From: Rhizobium sp. ICMP 5592
GTDB lineage: Bacteria; Pseudomonadota; Alphaproteobacteria; Rhizobiales; Rhizobiaceae
NCBI RefSeq assembly: GCF_009498525.1
Contig: NZ_QSNT01000003.1
Coordinates: 699,977 to 763,976, forward strand
Reading direction: 5' to 3'
DNA length: 64,000 bases
The notes under the pieces are model-generated. The model ran no database searches. It saw only the letters and a program-made list of their open reading frames with translations, and had not been told where the DNA came from. The translations under genes and the position numbers were made by a program. Below, piece by piece: positions 51,152 to 59,167 of the stretch. The first letter of the stretch is position 1, and each line of letters begins with the position of its first letter.

Positions 51152-51211
51152 ATCACTCTTTATGTTTGCATAGAGAGTGATCAGTGCGTATCAATAGAGA
51201 GCGATCGCTAT
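51152..51211. promoter_or_regulatory. paired repeats, candidate TetR operators
   Basis: ATCACTCT (51152-51159) and AGAGTGAT (51174-51181) form an inverted repeat with a 14-base spacer. The motif TAGAGAGTGATC (51171-51182) is repeated as TAGAGAGCGATC (51195-51206), which is part of the palindrome AGCGATCGCT. The block lies between the TetR start at 51131 and the tautomerase start at 51258. Confidence 0.6.
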
Positions 51212-51257
51212 TTATGTAGCATTGCCGATCGATTTTTCAAACACAGGGAGTTTCACC

Positions 51258-51683
51258 ATGCCTATCACGCTCACCGTCCCGGAAGGCCTGCTGTCCAGCG
51301 AAGCAGAGGCCCAGGCCTTCGCAGAATTGACCGATGCGCTTTTGAAAATCTCGCAGCTCTCGGGCAACGCGTTCATGACGCCGAATGTCGTTGGGACGAT
51401 CAACGTTCTCCCAAAAGAACATGTATTCTCCGGCGGGAAACCGGCGGCGGCCGCCTTCATAGAACTGAAGCTGCCCGGCATTGCACTCGCGACCACCGAG
51501 GCCAAACAGGCCTTCACCGAGGCGGCAACAACCATCGTCGAGAGGGCGTCGAACGGAAAACTATCCCGCGATCATATCTGGACCAACATCGTCTATGCCG
51601 CCGATGGTTCCTGGGGGATCGGCGGGCAAGCTTACGGCAATGCCGAACTGGTCAGTGCAATCCAGCAGGCGGCGGCACTTTGA
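51258..51683 (+). CDS. tautomerase-fold protein with catalytic proline
   Basis: 141-residue protein whose second residue, right after the initiating Met, is Pro (MPITLTVPEGLLS), so processing would expose the N-terminal proline of the 4-oxalocrotonate tautomerase superfamily. The duplicated half-barrel of longer members fits the length. Substrate unknown; similar proteins act in aromatic catabolism or isomerise enol compounds. The start at 51258 follows GGGAG, over an in-frame ATG 12 codons upstream. It shares a promoter region with the TetR gene and precedes the VOC gene by 14 bases. Confidence 0.8.
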   Translation: MPITLTVPEGLLSSEAEAQAFAELTDALLKISQLSGNAFMTPNVVGTINVLPKEHVFSGGKPAAAAFIELKLPGIALATTEAKQAFTEAATTIVERASNGKLSRDHIWTNIVYAADGSWGIGGQAYGNAELVSAIQQAAAL

Positions 51684-51697
51684 AACGGGAGACGACG

Positions 51698-52093
51698 ATG
51701 CGGCTTTCCAACTATCTGTTCTTCACCACGACCTGCGAATGCGCGCTTGGCTTCTACGAGAGTAGCGGCCTGGGGAAAATCGTCGAAATCACGCGCTACG
51801 GGATGGATGGAATCGTAACTCCGCCCGGATTTCTCCCAGGCCAGGTCATGCATGCGAAGTTCGAAGGTCCTGGTGTCGTTTTTTATGCATCGGACAATCA
51901 CGACGCAGAGCCGATGCGAGGATCGGCTCATCTGCTTGAGTTTGACGATCCGGAGCGGACGAAGGAGATATTCGTTCGCCTGGCCGATGGCGGCACGATA
52001 ACGACCCCCCTAGGCAAACATCCGTGGAGCAGTCTCTACGGGAAGCTCACCGACCAATTCGGTGTGCAGTGGATGCTCAATTGCACCGTTTGA
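51698..52093 (+). CDS. VOC-family (PhnB/glyoxalase-like) protein
   Basis: 131-residue protein with a start at 51698 (MRLSNYLFFTTTCECALGFY). The VOC superfamily pattern is visible in ECALGFYESSGLGKIVEI, MHAKFEGPGVVFYASDNHD, and the C-terminal WSSLYGKLTDQFGVQWMLNC, as in PhnB-type proteins. Metal ligands are not clear, as in many PhnB-like members. It lies 14 bases after the tautomerase gene and is likely repressed by the adjacent TetR protein. Confidence 0.82.
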   Translation: MRLSNYLFFTTTCECALGFYESSGLGKIVEITRYGMDGIVTPPGFLPGQVMHAKFEGPGVVFYASDNHDAEPMRGSAHLLEFDDPERTKEIFVRLADGGTITTPLGKHPWSSLYGKLTDQFGVQWMLNCTV

Positions 52094-52111
52094 TCCGGTA
52101 AGACTTCGTCC

Positions 52112-52984
52112 TCAAAGATCGAACTGATAGCTCTTCGGCACATAGCGGAAACCTTCCGGCTGTTTCTCGACGAAGCCGACGGCGGGAAACGGCATGTGGA
52201 AGCCGAGGAAAGGGATACGGTCGGTGGCAATCATGTCGAACACCCGACGGCGGGTCCTGGCGGCCTGTGCCTTGTCGGCGTCGAAGCGAACCTCCCAATC
52301 CGGGCGCCCGAGCGACAGGATATAGTGGTTGGCCGTATCGCCGGTCATCACCAGCTGCTTGCCGTCCGATTCGAGGTGGAAGACGAGATGGCCGGGTGTG
52401 TGGCCCGAAGCGAGCATCGCGGTCATGCCGCTGACGATCTGGTCGCCGTCCTTGAGGAAGGTCATCTTCTCGGCAAAGGGCGCGACATTGACAAGCACCG
52501 CCTTGTGGCCGCCCTCGGCCGGCGTTCCCTCGCGGGCCTTGTCGGTCCAGAAGCCATATTCGATCTCGCCGGTGACATAGCGGGCATTCGGGAAGGCGGG
52601 CACCCCCTCCTCCAGCAGCCCGTTGATATGGTCGCCATGCAGATGCGTCAGGGCGACCATAGTCACCTGCTCGGGCGTATAGCCGGCAGCTCTCAGGCCC
52701 TCACGGAACCGACCCAATCCGCGAGCGCGGCCGGCGGCGCCGAAGCCGGTATCGACGACGATGAGGTCGGAGCCGGTGTCGATGATGGCGGGCGCGTAGC
52801 TATTCACAAACTTTTCCGTCGGCAGGAAGTTCTGCGCCAGCAGCTTGCGCACAGTATCCGGCGTCTGGTTCGAGCCGAATGTTTCCCAGGGGTTGTCCAT
52901 GACGTTCGCACCATCCTTGACGACGGTGACGGTACAGGATCCAAGCCTGAACTGGTGGATTTCGGGCGGCAGAACAACACTCAT
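52112..52984 (-). CDS. metallo-beta-lactamase fold hydrolase
   Basis: 290-residue enzyme with the dinuclear-metal motif THLHGDH (H-x-H-x-D-H), a downstream HTPGHLVFH histidine, and GDTANHY with the bridging aspartate. The N-terminal segment FRLGSCTVTVVKDGANVMDN and the middle ALTHLHGDHINGLLEEGVP fit quorum-quenching lactonase-like or alkylsulfatase-distant MBL groups, but the substrate is undefined. The start at 52984 is preferred by GGAGAG upstream; a longer in-frame start exists. It is divergent from the MFS gene, with operator-like repeats in between. Confidence 0.84.
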   Translation of the reverse strand: MSVVLPPEIHQFRLGSCTVTVVKDGANVMDNPWETFGSNQTPDTVRKLLAQNFLPTEKFVNSYAPAIIDTGSDLIVVDTGFGAAGRARGLGRFREGLRAAGYTPEQVTMVALTHLHGDHINGLLEEGVPAFPNARYVTGEIEYGFWTDKAREGTPAEGGHKAVLVNVAPFAEKMTFLKDGDQIVSGMTAMLASGHTPGHLVFHLESDGKQLVMTGDTANHYILSLGRPDWEVRFDADKAQAARTRRRVFDMIATDRIPFLGFHMPFPAVGFVEKQPEGFRYVPKSYQFDL

Positions 52985-53126
52985 GATCTCATTCTCTCCA
53001 ATGGTGGCAGCGTAAGCCGCACCTGTCATCGTCATCGGCTAGACAGGCTGGGACACGATCTTTCACGACCGGCAATTTGGCCATGACATGGCCAGCCAAA
53101 TCCGCTAATAGACCAGGTGACGTTTT

Positions 53127-53156
53127 ATGCGCTTAGCATTTACATGCGCTTAGCAT
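53127..53156. promoter_or_regulatory. tandem copies of ATGCGCTTAGCAT
   Basis: ATGCGCTTAGCAT occurs at 53127-53139 and again at 53144-53156, 17 bases apart (start to start). Each copy is a short inverted repeat (ATGC-N5-GCAT). They lie in the gap between the MBL and MFS genes, about 170 bases before the MFS start. They look like a pair of adjacent operator sites for a small dimeric regulator; no such gene adjoins. Confidence 0.6.
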
Positions 53157-53192
53157 ATGTCAAACTTGGTAACCTATACCGGGCCATATCAA

Positions 53193-53212
53193 GCATCACG
53201 AAGACGTGATGC
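53193..53212 (+). promoter_or_regulatory. leader hairpin GCATCACG-AAGA-CGTGATGC
   Basis: A perfect 8-bp stem with a 4-base loop, about 110 bases before the MFS start codon. A 12-bp palindrome GCGGGTACCCGC follows at 53270-53281. The predicted MFS transcript would have a structured leader. Confidence 0.5.
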
Positions 53213-53323
53213 TCGGGAGGCCACACGGTAGATTCGGGGATTGGCAGAGACAATACATAGGACTACAGAGCGGGTACCCGCCACAAGCGTACCCTTTTCC
53301 GAAGACACCACCCATCAAGGCGC

Positions 53324-54754
53324 ATGCCTATGAATCGCATCGTTCCCCTGATCCTTGCCGTTGCGCTGTTCATGGAACAGATGGATTCCACGGTAATCGC
53401 AACCGCACTGCCCGCGATTGCCAATGACCTCCATGTCGGCCCGATCACGCTCAAGCTGGCGCTGACCTCCTATATGGTGTCACTGGCGGTGTTCATCCCG
53501 ATCAGCGGCTGGATGGCGGATCGCTTCGGGGCGAAGAACATCTTCCGGATTGCCATTGGTGTCTTCGTCGTCGGCTCGATCCTGTGCGCCGTCTCGGGCG
53601 GCCTCCTGGAATTCGTTGCCGCCCGCTTCCTGCAGGGTGTCGGCGGATCGATGATGACGCCGGTCGGGCGTCTGGTTCTGGTGCGTACGACGCGGAAGAG
53701 CGACCTGGTTTCGGCCATGGCGCTGCTGTCCATCCCTGCCCTCGTCGGGCCACTGGCCGGCCCGCCGCTGGGCGGCTTCATCACCACCTACGCCTCCTGG
53801 CACTGGATCTTCCTGATCAACGTTCCCGTCGGCATCCTTGGCATTATCCTGTCATCGATCTACCTGCCGCAAGTCGAGGCGACCAAGCCGCCGAAACTCG
53901 ATTTCATCGGCTTCCTGCTGACCTCCTTCGCAGCCGCCGGCGTCGTCTTCGGCATGTCGGTCATCAGCCTGCCGGCGCTGCCGCCGGCAATCGGCATCTC
54001 GGCTGTCACCATCGGCTTCGTCTGCGGTTTCCTTTACGTCGGCCATGCGCGCCGTCACCCGGCGCCGATCCTCGACCTGACACTGTTGAAGAATACCACC
54101 TTCCGCGCTTCCGTCACCGGCGGCACGCTGTTCCGTATCTGCATCGGCGCCATGCCGTTCCTAACGCCGCTGATGCTGCAGCTCGGCTTCGGCCTCAATC
54201 CGTTCCAGTCGGGCCTGATCACCTTTGCCGGCGCCATTGGCGCCATCTCCACCAAGTTCATCGCGCGCCGCGTCTTTACCGCCGTCGGCTTCAAGACGGC
54301 GCTGTTGTCGGCCGCCGCCATCACGACGGTGACGACGATCTGCACCGGTCTGTTCGAGCCCACGACATCGCATCTCGTCATCATCGGCGTTCTGCTGATC
54401 GGCGGTTTCTCGCGCTCGTTCTTCTTCACCGGCATCAACGCGCTTGCCTTTGCCGACATCAGCGACATGCAGGCAAGCCAGGCGACATCGATGAGCTCGG
54501 TCATGCAACAGATCAGCCTGGCGCTTGGCGTTGCCGTGGCCGCGATGATCCTGGAAACCTCGACCTTCTTCAGCGGCACGGAGCTGCAGGTCAGCGACTT
54601 CCACATCGCCTTCTACTGCATATCGATCCTGACCGTGCTTGCCACCATTCCCTTCATCCGCATGGACCGTAATGCCGGCGCCACGGTTTCCGGCCACAAG
54701 GCCGGCCTGAAGCGCGCGGCGGCAACGGAGCCGCAGCAATCGGTGGTGAAGTAG
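53324..54754 (+). CDS. DHA2-type major facilitator drug/metabolite efflux protein
   Basis: 476-residue inner-membrane antiporter. The first helix region contains LFMEQMDSTVIATALPAIAN, the DHA2 (EmrB/QacA-type) motif with LD-x-TVV-like spacing. GWMADRFGAKNIFRIAIGVF is MFS motif A, and about 14 helices are present. Substrates are usually drugs, bile acids or metabolites. AAGG precedes the ATG at 53324. It lies downstream of tandem 13-base repeats and a structured leader, so it is probably inducible. Convergent with a VOC gene. Confidence 0.88.
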   Translation: MPMNRIVPLILAVALFMEQMDSTVIATALPAIANDLHVGPITLKLALTSYMVSLAVFIPISGWMADRFGAKNIFRIAIGVFVVGSILCAVSGGLLEFVAARFLQGVGGSMMTPVGRLVLVRTTRKSDLVSAMALLSIPALVGPLAGPPLGGFITTYASWHWIFLINVPVGILGIILSSIYLPQVEATKPPKLDFIGFLLTSFAAAGVVFGMSVISLPALPPAIGISAVTIGFVCGFLYVGHARRHPAPILDLTLLKNTTFRASVTGGTLFRICIGAMPFLTPLMLQLGFGLNPFQSGLITFAGAIGAISTKFIARRVFTAVGFKTALLSAAAITTVTTICTGLFEPTTSHLVIIGVLLIGGFSRSFFFTGINALAFADISDMQASQATSMSSVMQQISLALGVAVAAMILETSTFFSGTELQVSDFHIAFYCISILTVLATIPFIRMDRNAGATVSGHKAGLKRAAATEPQQSVVK

Positions 54755-54783
54755 CTTCTTATGTGGCGGGGAAAAGCTGAAGC

Positions 54784-55167
54784 CTATTCAGGCTTCTCGC
54801 AGACGGCGCTAAGCTTGTTGCCGTCGGGATCGCGTACATAAGCCGCATAGAAATTGGCATGGAACGACCGCAAGCCAGGCTTGCCCTCATCGGTGCCGCC
54901 ATGGGCGAGCGCTGCTGTATGAAAAGCATCAACATCGGCGCGGCTTTCCGCATGCAGGGCGACCATCGAGCCATTGCCGATCGTCGCGGCACGGTGATCA
55001 TAGGGAACCACCACCCAGAACCGGCAGCGGACATCGCCATCGGCGGCATAGCCGATTTCCTCGTCCGATTCGCGTTGACGCCGGTAGCCGAGGATCGGCA
55101 GAACCGCGTCATAGAAGCCGCGGGCACGCGGAATGTCGTTGGAACCGAGCGTGACGTAAAGAAGCAT
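54784..55167 (-). CDS. VOC-family (glyoxalase/bleomycin-resistance-like) protein
   Basis: 127-residue single-domain protein with the two VOC repeats: LYVTLGSNDIPRARGFYDAV and the second half with FHTAALAHGGTDEGKPGLR and ANFYAAYVRDPDGNKLSAVC. The metal-binding pattern (H/E) is compatible with a glyoxalase I-like or dioxygenase-like member; function unspecified. It stands alone on the minus strand, convergent with the MFS gene and downstream of rlmE by 60 bases. Confidence 0.85.
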   Translation of the reverse strand: MLLYVTLGSNDIPRARGFYDAVLPILGYRRQRESDEEIGYAADGDVRCRFWVVVPYDHRAATIGNGSMVALHAESRADVDAFHTAALAHGGTDEGKPGLRSFHANFYAAYVRDPDGNKLSAVCEKPE

Positions 55168-55230
55168 AGTGATGATGTGCCGCCTTCAGTATCGAGGGGA
55201 GAACATCATCGACCAAAAGCGGCTGCTAAA

Positions 55231-55950
55231 TCAAGCGCTTATTGTGCCGTGCTCGACATTGCGTCCCTTGAAGCCTTTTGCCAGCAGGAACATTTCGACC
55301 GATTCCGCCCTAGATGCGCCCGGCTTCACATGGACGACCTGCCGGAAATTCTGCTTCAGCAGGTTCAGGAGGTCGCGCTCCGTGCCGCCCTGGAAGGTCT
55401 TGGCGAGGAAATGCCCGCCCTCGGCCAGAACCTCGATCGCGAAATGCGCCGCGACCTCGCAGAGATGCATGGTGCGCAGGTGATCGGTGCGGTGATGGCC
55501 CGTCGTCGGCGCCGCCATATCCGACATCACCAGGTCCGGCTCACCGCCGACGGCGTCGACCAGCCGCTGCGGTGCGTCCGGGTCGAGGAAGTCGAGCTGA
55601 AGGATGGTGACACCAGGCAGATGCGCCATTTCCAGAAAGTCGATGGCTGCTACGCGAATATCGTCTTCCGTCGAACCGGTCACCTTGGCCGCGATCTGCG
55701 ACCAGCTTCCCGGTGCCGCACCCAGATCGATGATGCGGCGTGCGCCCTTCAGGATCTGGTGCTTCTCGTCGATCTCCAGCAGCTTGAAGGCGGCGCGGGC
55801 GCGATAGCCTTCAAGCTGGGCGCGCTGTACATAGGGATCGTTGATGTGCCGATGCAGCCACTCCCGCGAGGAGGCCTTCAGCTTCTTTTTCTTGACGCGC
55901 TGACCGAGCTTACGGCCCGTGCGATTACCGGCGATGGTTGGCTTGGTCAT
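55231..55950 (-). CDS. rlmE: 23S rRNA 2'-O-methyltransferase RlmE
   Basis: 239-residue FtsJ/RrmJ-type methyltransferase that modifies U2552 of 23S rRNA. Motifs are RARAAFKLLEIDEKHQIL, the SAM site IIDLGAAPGSWSQIAAKVTG, the catalytic DLVMSDMAAPTTGHHRTDHL (Asp), and FLAKTFQGG (Lys). The N-terminus is basic (GRKLGQRVKKKKLKASSREW) as usual in alphaproteobacterial RlmE. The ATG at 55950 overlaps the stop of ppx by four bases, so the two are co-translated. Confidence 0.94.
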   Translation of the reverse strand: MTKPTIAGNRTGRKLGQRVKKKKLKASSREWLHRHINDPYVQRAQLEGYRARAAFKLLEIDEKHQILKGARRIIDLGAAPGSWSQIAAKVTGSTEDDIRVAAIDFLEMAHLPGVTILQLDFLDPDAPQRLVDAVGGEPDLVMSDMAAPTTGHHRTDHLRTMHLCEVAAHFAIEVLAEGGHFLAKTFQGGTERDLLNLLKQNFRQVVHVKPGASRAESVEMFLLAKGFKGRNVEHGTISA

Positions 55951-57527
55951 GCCTGCGGTCCCTTTGTATCCCTCGGTCGATGGCCGCGGCGCGAGCGGCC
56001 CCGCCGCCAAACACCGTCATCGGCCATCATATCGGTGAGCAGTCCTTCGCGCAGGCCGCGATCGGCGACGCGCATGCGCGGGCTCGGCCAGCGGCGACGG
56101 ATCGCCTCCAGAATGGCGCATCCCGCCAACACCAGATCGGCGCGATCCGGCCCGATGCAGGGATTGGCGGCGCGGCCGGCAAAATCCCAGGAGAGCAGCT
56201 TGGCCTGCATCGCGGTCACTTCGTCGTCCGACAGCCAGACGCCATCGACCCGGCGGCGGTCGTAGCGCGGCAGGTCGAGATGGACGCCGGCGAGCGTCGT
56301 CACCGTGCCCGAAGTGCCGATCAGATGGAAATCGGCGCTATCGCGTGTCGCCCCGTGCACGGGCGGGCAATCGAAGCGTTCGAGCATGCCCCCAACTTCG
56401 CGAACCATGGCCTCGAATAATTCCGGCGTGACATCGCGGCCGCCATGACGCTCCGAGAGCGTGACCACGCCGACCGGCAGCGAGGTCCAGTGGGTGATGT
56501 GGTTGGCAAGCCGGCTGGAGCGATTTTCGCCGATCCGGATGATGGCGATTTCCGAAGAGCCGCCGCCGATATCGAAGAGCACGACGGAGCGGGCCTCTGG
56601 ACCGACCAGCGACGAGCAACCGGAGACGGCAAGCCGCGCCTCGGTCTCGCGATCGATGATTTCAAGCTGCAGGCCGGTCTCTTCCGTGACGCGGGCGAGG
56701 AAAAGCTCGCCATTTTCCGCCGCGCGGCAGGCTTCGGTCGCAATCAGCCGCATGCGGCGGATCTCGCGGGCCTTCAGCTTGGCGGCGCAGATACGCAGGG
56801 CCTCGACGGCCCTGTCCATGGCGTCACCCGACAGCCGACCGCTGGCACCGAGCCCCTCGCCGAGACGAACGATGCGGGAAAAGGCATCGACGACACGGAA
56901 TTGACCCGGACGCGTCGGCTGCGCGATCAACAGGCGGCAATTGTTGGTGCCGAGATCGAGCGCCGCATAGAGATCCATCGGACGGGAATCAGCGTCGGCG
57001 TGCTGATGCGGCGCGGGGCCTTCGCGGCGCTGCTGCGGCGGATGTCGATGATCGTTGTGAGCAGGCGCGCGCTCGGCGGCGATGACGGCGGCGGGAGCGA
57101 CGAGTTGCGGCGTCTTCTCATGCACCAAGGGCCGGCCCTGCAGCCCGCGCTTGCTGCGGTGCTTGCGCCTGTTCTTGCCGCTCTTGTGCGACGAGGCATG
57201 ACCATGTTCGCCCGCAGCGCGCTGGTCCGGTGCGGCAGAGGCCTGTGGCTGCTGTGTCTGGGAGGAATGCTGCGCGCCATCCTGCGCTCCGCCACGAGAA
57301 CGGCGTCTGCGCTTGCGCTTCTTGGCCGGAAAACCGGCATCCTGATCTGCTGGGCGTGTCGCCACCGGGCCGGACTTGCCGGTCTGGTTAGCCTCCGCAG
57401 AATAAGCGTTCGGACGGGCTTGACCGCCACGCTTACGCTTAGCGCGCCGGGAGGATCTGCCCTTCCTGCGCTCTGCTACCGACGCCCCGTCTGCCTGCGG
57501 CGCTCTGCCGCTGTCGGGGTCACTCAC
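55947..57527 (-). CDS. Ppx/GppA phosphatase with long basic N-terminal region
   Basis: 526-residue protein. Residues about 184-500 form the Ppx/GppA (exopolyphosphatase/pppGpp phosphatase) domain: LYAALDLGTNNCRLLIAQ and VVLFDIGGGSSEIAIIRIG with the acidic and glycine motifs of the actin-like ATPase fold. Residues 1-183 are predicted disordered and rich in Lys/Arg, with clusters at about 21-33, 69-78 and 115-127. GTG start at 57527. A methionine at residue 184 begins the folded domain but has no ribosome binding site. rlmE follows and overlaps it by four bases. Confidence 0.87.
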   Translation of the reverse strand: MSDPDSGRAPQADGASVAERRKGRSSRRAKRKRGGQARPNAYSAEANQTGKSGPVATRPADQDAGFPAKKRKRRRRSRGGAQDGAQHSSQTQQPQASAAPDQRAAGEHGHASSHKSGKNRRKHRSKRGLQGRPLVHEKTPQLVAPAAVIAAERAPAHNDHRHPPQQRREGPAPHQHADADSRPMDLYAALDLGTNNCRLLIAQPTRPGQFRVVDAFSRIVRLGEGLGASGRLSGDAMDRAVEALRICAAKLKAREIRRMRLIATEACRAAENGELFLARVTEETGLQLEIIDRETEARLAVSGCSSLVGPEARSVVLFDIGGGSSEIAIIRIGENRSSRLANHITHWTSLPVGVVTLSERHGGRDVTPELFEAMVREVGGMLERFDCPPVHGATRDSADFHLIGTSGTVTTLAGVHLDLPRYDRRRVDGVWLSDDEVTAMQAKLLSWDFAGRAANPCIGPDRADLVLAGCAILEAIRRRWPSPRMRVADRGLREGLLTDMMADDGVWRRGRSRRGHRPRDTKGPQA

Positions 57528-57705
57528 GTATCTTTTCCACCGCGCCGCGCAAGGCCGACAGGCATGCAGCAGGCGCTCATTTGATTTTCGTTGGGTGGAG
57601 AATATCAGCAGGAACAGTTTTCGCCAAATTCTTTTTGAAAAGCGTGATTTTAGGCTATCGGACCGCTACTCCATCCGCAGCCCCTCTGGCCAGAAACGGC
57701 GGCCA

Positions 57706-58593
57706 TCAGGGACGAAACAGATTCTCTGCCATGAACTTTACGAAGGCTTGTATTTTTGGGGACAGCTGACGGCTCGACGGCCAGAGGACGCGGAATTCGC
57801 CGACATCCTCGACATGGTCAGCCAGAACGGAGACAAGCGTTCCATCGGCGATTTGCCCGCCGATGGTAAAGAGCGGCAGGCAGGCTACACCAAGCCCAGC
57901 CTCGGCCATATTGATCAGCGGCTCGAGCGTGCTTGCCATCGACGATACGGGCAGCTCCAGTTTTCCCGCCCCGCCATCATAGCGCAGCGGCCAGCGTTCC
58001 AGCTTGCCGGTCGATGGATATTTGTGGTGAAGGCACAGATGTGCGGCGAGGTCTTCCGGCACTTTGGGGGTGCCGAAGTGATCGAAATATTCCCTCGACC
58101 CGACAATACGGTGCGAAAACCTCCCTAATGTTCGCACCATCAGGCGGCTGTCGGTGATGTCACCCGTTCGCACTACCACGTCGAACCCCTCTTCGATCAC
58201 ATCGACCAGCCGGTCGGTGAAATCGAGGTCAATCATCACGTCCGGGAAGGCGTGCATGAATTTGGTGATCGTCGGCATGAAGAGCATGCCGGCAAGGGGC
58301 AGGCTGACGCGGAGCCAGCCACGGGGCGCGGCGATAGTCTGCGACAATTCCTGTTCCGCCGCTTCAATCTCGGAGAAAATCCGCCTGCAGCGCTCCAGGA
58401 ACATGATGCCCTCGGCCGTGATCGCGATGTTGCGGGTGTTTCGGTGAAACAGACGCACGCCAAGTCTTTTCTCCAGACGGGCCATGGTCTTGCCGATGGC
58501 CGACGCGGAAACGCCGAGCACCTCTCCCGCGCGAACGAAACTGCGGGTTTCCGCTGCAATCACGAACACATTCAACGCAGCGATATTGTCCAT
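57706..58593 (-). CDS. LysR-family regulator, divergent from a small monooxygenase gene
   Basis: 295-residue regulator with HTH FVIAAETRSFVRAGEVLGVS and ASAIGKTMARLEKRLGVRLF, then the effector domain containing VSLPLAGMLFMPTITKFMHA. The start at 58593 (MDNIAALNVFVIA) fits the family; nine more codons are in frame upstream. It is divergent from a monooxygenase-like gene at 58726. A candidate LysR site overlapping CGGAC...GTCCG lies between them (58607-58626). The effector is unknown. Confidence 0.87.
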   Translation of the reverse strand: MDNIAALNVFVIAAETRSFVRAGEVLGVSASAIGKTMARLEKRLGVRLFHRNTRNIAITAEGIMFLERCRRIFSEIEAAEQELSQTIAAPRGWLRVSLPLAGMLFMPTITKFMHAFPDVMIDLDFTDRLVDVIEEGFDVVVRTGDITDSRLMVRTLGRFSHRIVGSREYFDHFGTPKVPEDLAAHLCLHHKYPSTGKLERWPLRYDGGAGKLELPVSSMASTLEPLINMAEAGLGVACLPLFTIGGQIADGTLVSVLADHVEDVGEFRVLWPSSRQLSPKIQAFVKFMAENLFRP

Positions 58594-58606
58594 GGCGAGA
58601 AATCCC

Positions 58607-58626
58607 ATTGCGGACGTCAATGTCCG
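58607..58626. promoter_or_regulatory. candidate LysR box with CGGAC inverted repeat
   Basis: ATTG-N7-CAAT at 58607-58621 fits the T-N11-A rule. It overlaps an inverted repeat CGGAC-GTCAAT-GTCCG at 58611-58626. The block lies 14 bases from the LysR start at 58593 and about 100 bases before the monooxygenase start. Confidence 0.45.
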
Positions 58627-58725
58627 TTATCTGTGGATTTCTAGCCCATTTTTTCGGCCTTTGTCGCGGACTATCTCTCGCAACGACGGCAAATTCCGCC
58701 GGACAATGTTTTGAACGGAGATCGC

Positions 58726-59079
58726 GTGACCCATCCCCAAAAAGCCGAATTCGAATTCGCCTCCCAGCCCACCGTGTTCGTCGTGAACGTCATTCATGCC
58801 CATCCGGGCAAGCAGGAAGAGGCATTCAAGATCATTCAGGACGTCGTGCACTATGTCGCCGAACGGAAGGAAGGATTTCTATGGAGTAACCTGTCGAAAA
58901 GCACCGACGGCCAGACCGTCGTGAACATCGAGGCGATCCGCGACGAAAACAATGTCGACGAATTCTTTTCTGATCCGGCCTTCCTGGAGAAATTCAAGAA
59001 GCTGGATACCGTCTCGAAAAGCGAGTTTCACATCTACAAAGTTTCCGACCTCGTGCTGCCGCGTCAGCCCGTAGGATAG
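58726..59079 (+). CDS. antibiotic biosynthesis monooxygenase-like protein
   Basis: 117-residue ABM-fold (dimeric alpha-beta barrel) protein. The N-terminal strand TVFVVNVIHAHPGKQEEAFK and the central HYVAERKEGFLWSNLSKS match the ABM family of quinone- and aromatic-oxidising proteins. Start is GTG at 58726 with CGGAG about 6 bases before it; a TTG at 58711 is in frame but less likely. The adjacent divergent LysR probably controls it. A perfect hairpin lies downstream. Confidence 0.82.
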   Translation: MTHPQKAEFEFASQPTVFVVNVIHAHPGKQEEAFKIIQDVVHYVAERKEGFLWSNLSKSTDGQTVVNIEAIRDENNVDEFFSDPAFLEKFKKLDTVSKSEFHIYKVSDLVLPRQPVG

Positions 59080-59105
59080 CCGTCATCAACGACCGGAAGA
59101 GACGA

Positions 59106-59142
59106 TACCATCAGCGCAAAATTGCTGCTTGCGCTGATGGTA
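59106..59142. terminator. hairpin with 14-bp perfect arms
   Basis: TACCATCAGCGCAA (59106-59119) and TTGCGCTGATGGTA (59129-59142) pair perfectly around a 9-base loop. It lies between the monooxygenase-like gene and the convergent anti-sigma gene. There is no T run; a bidirectional terminator or an unrelated repeat is possible. Confidence 0.55.
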
Positions 59143-59167
59143 GATCATCGCAGGCCGGGGGTAGATC

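Noticed and set aside
53206..53427. Possible leader peptide frame before the MFS gene
   Set aside because: It overlaps the MFS coding start and has the look of an out-of-frame shadow; no clear start signal for it.
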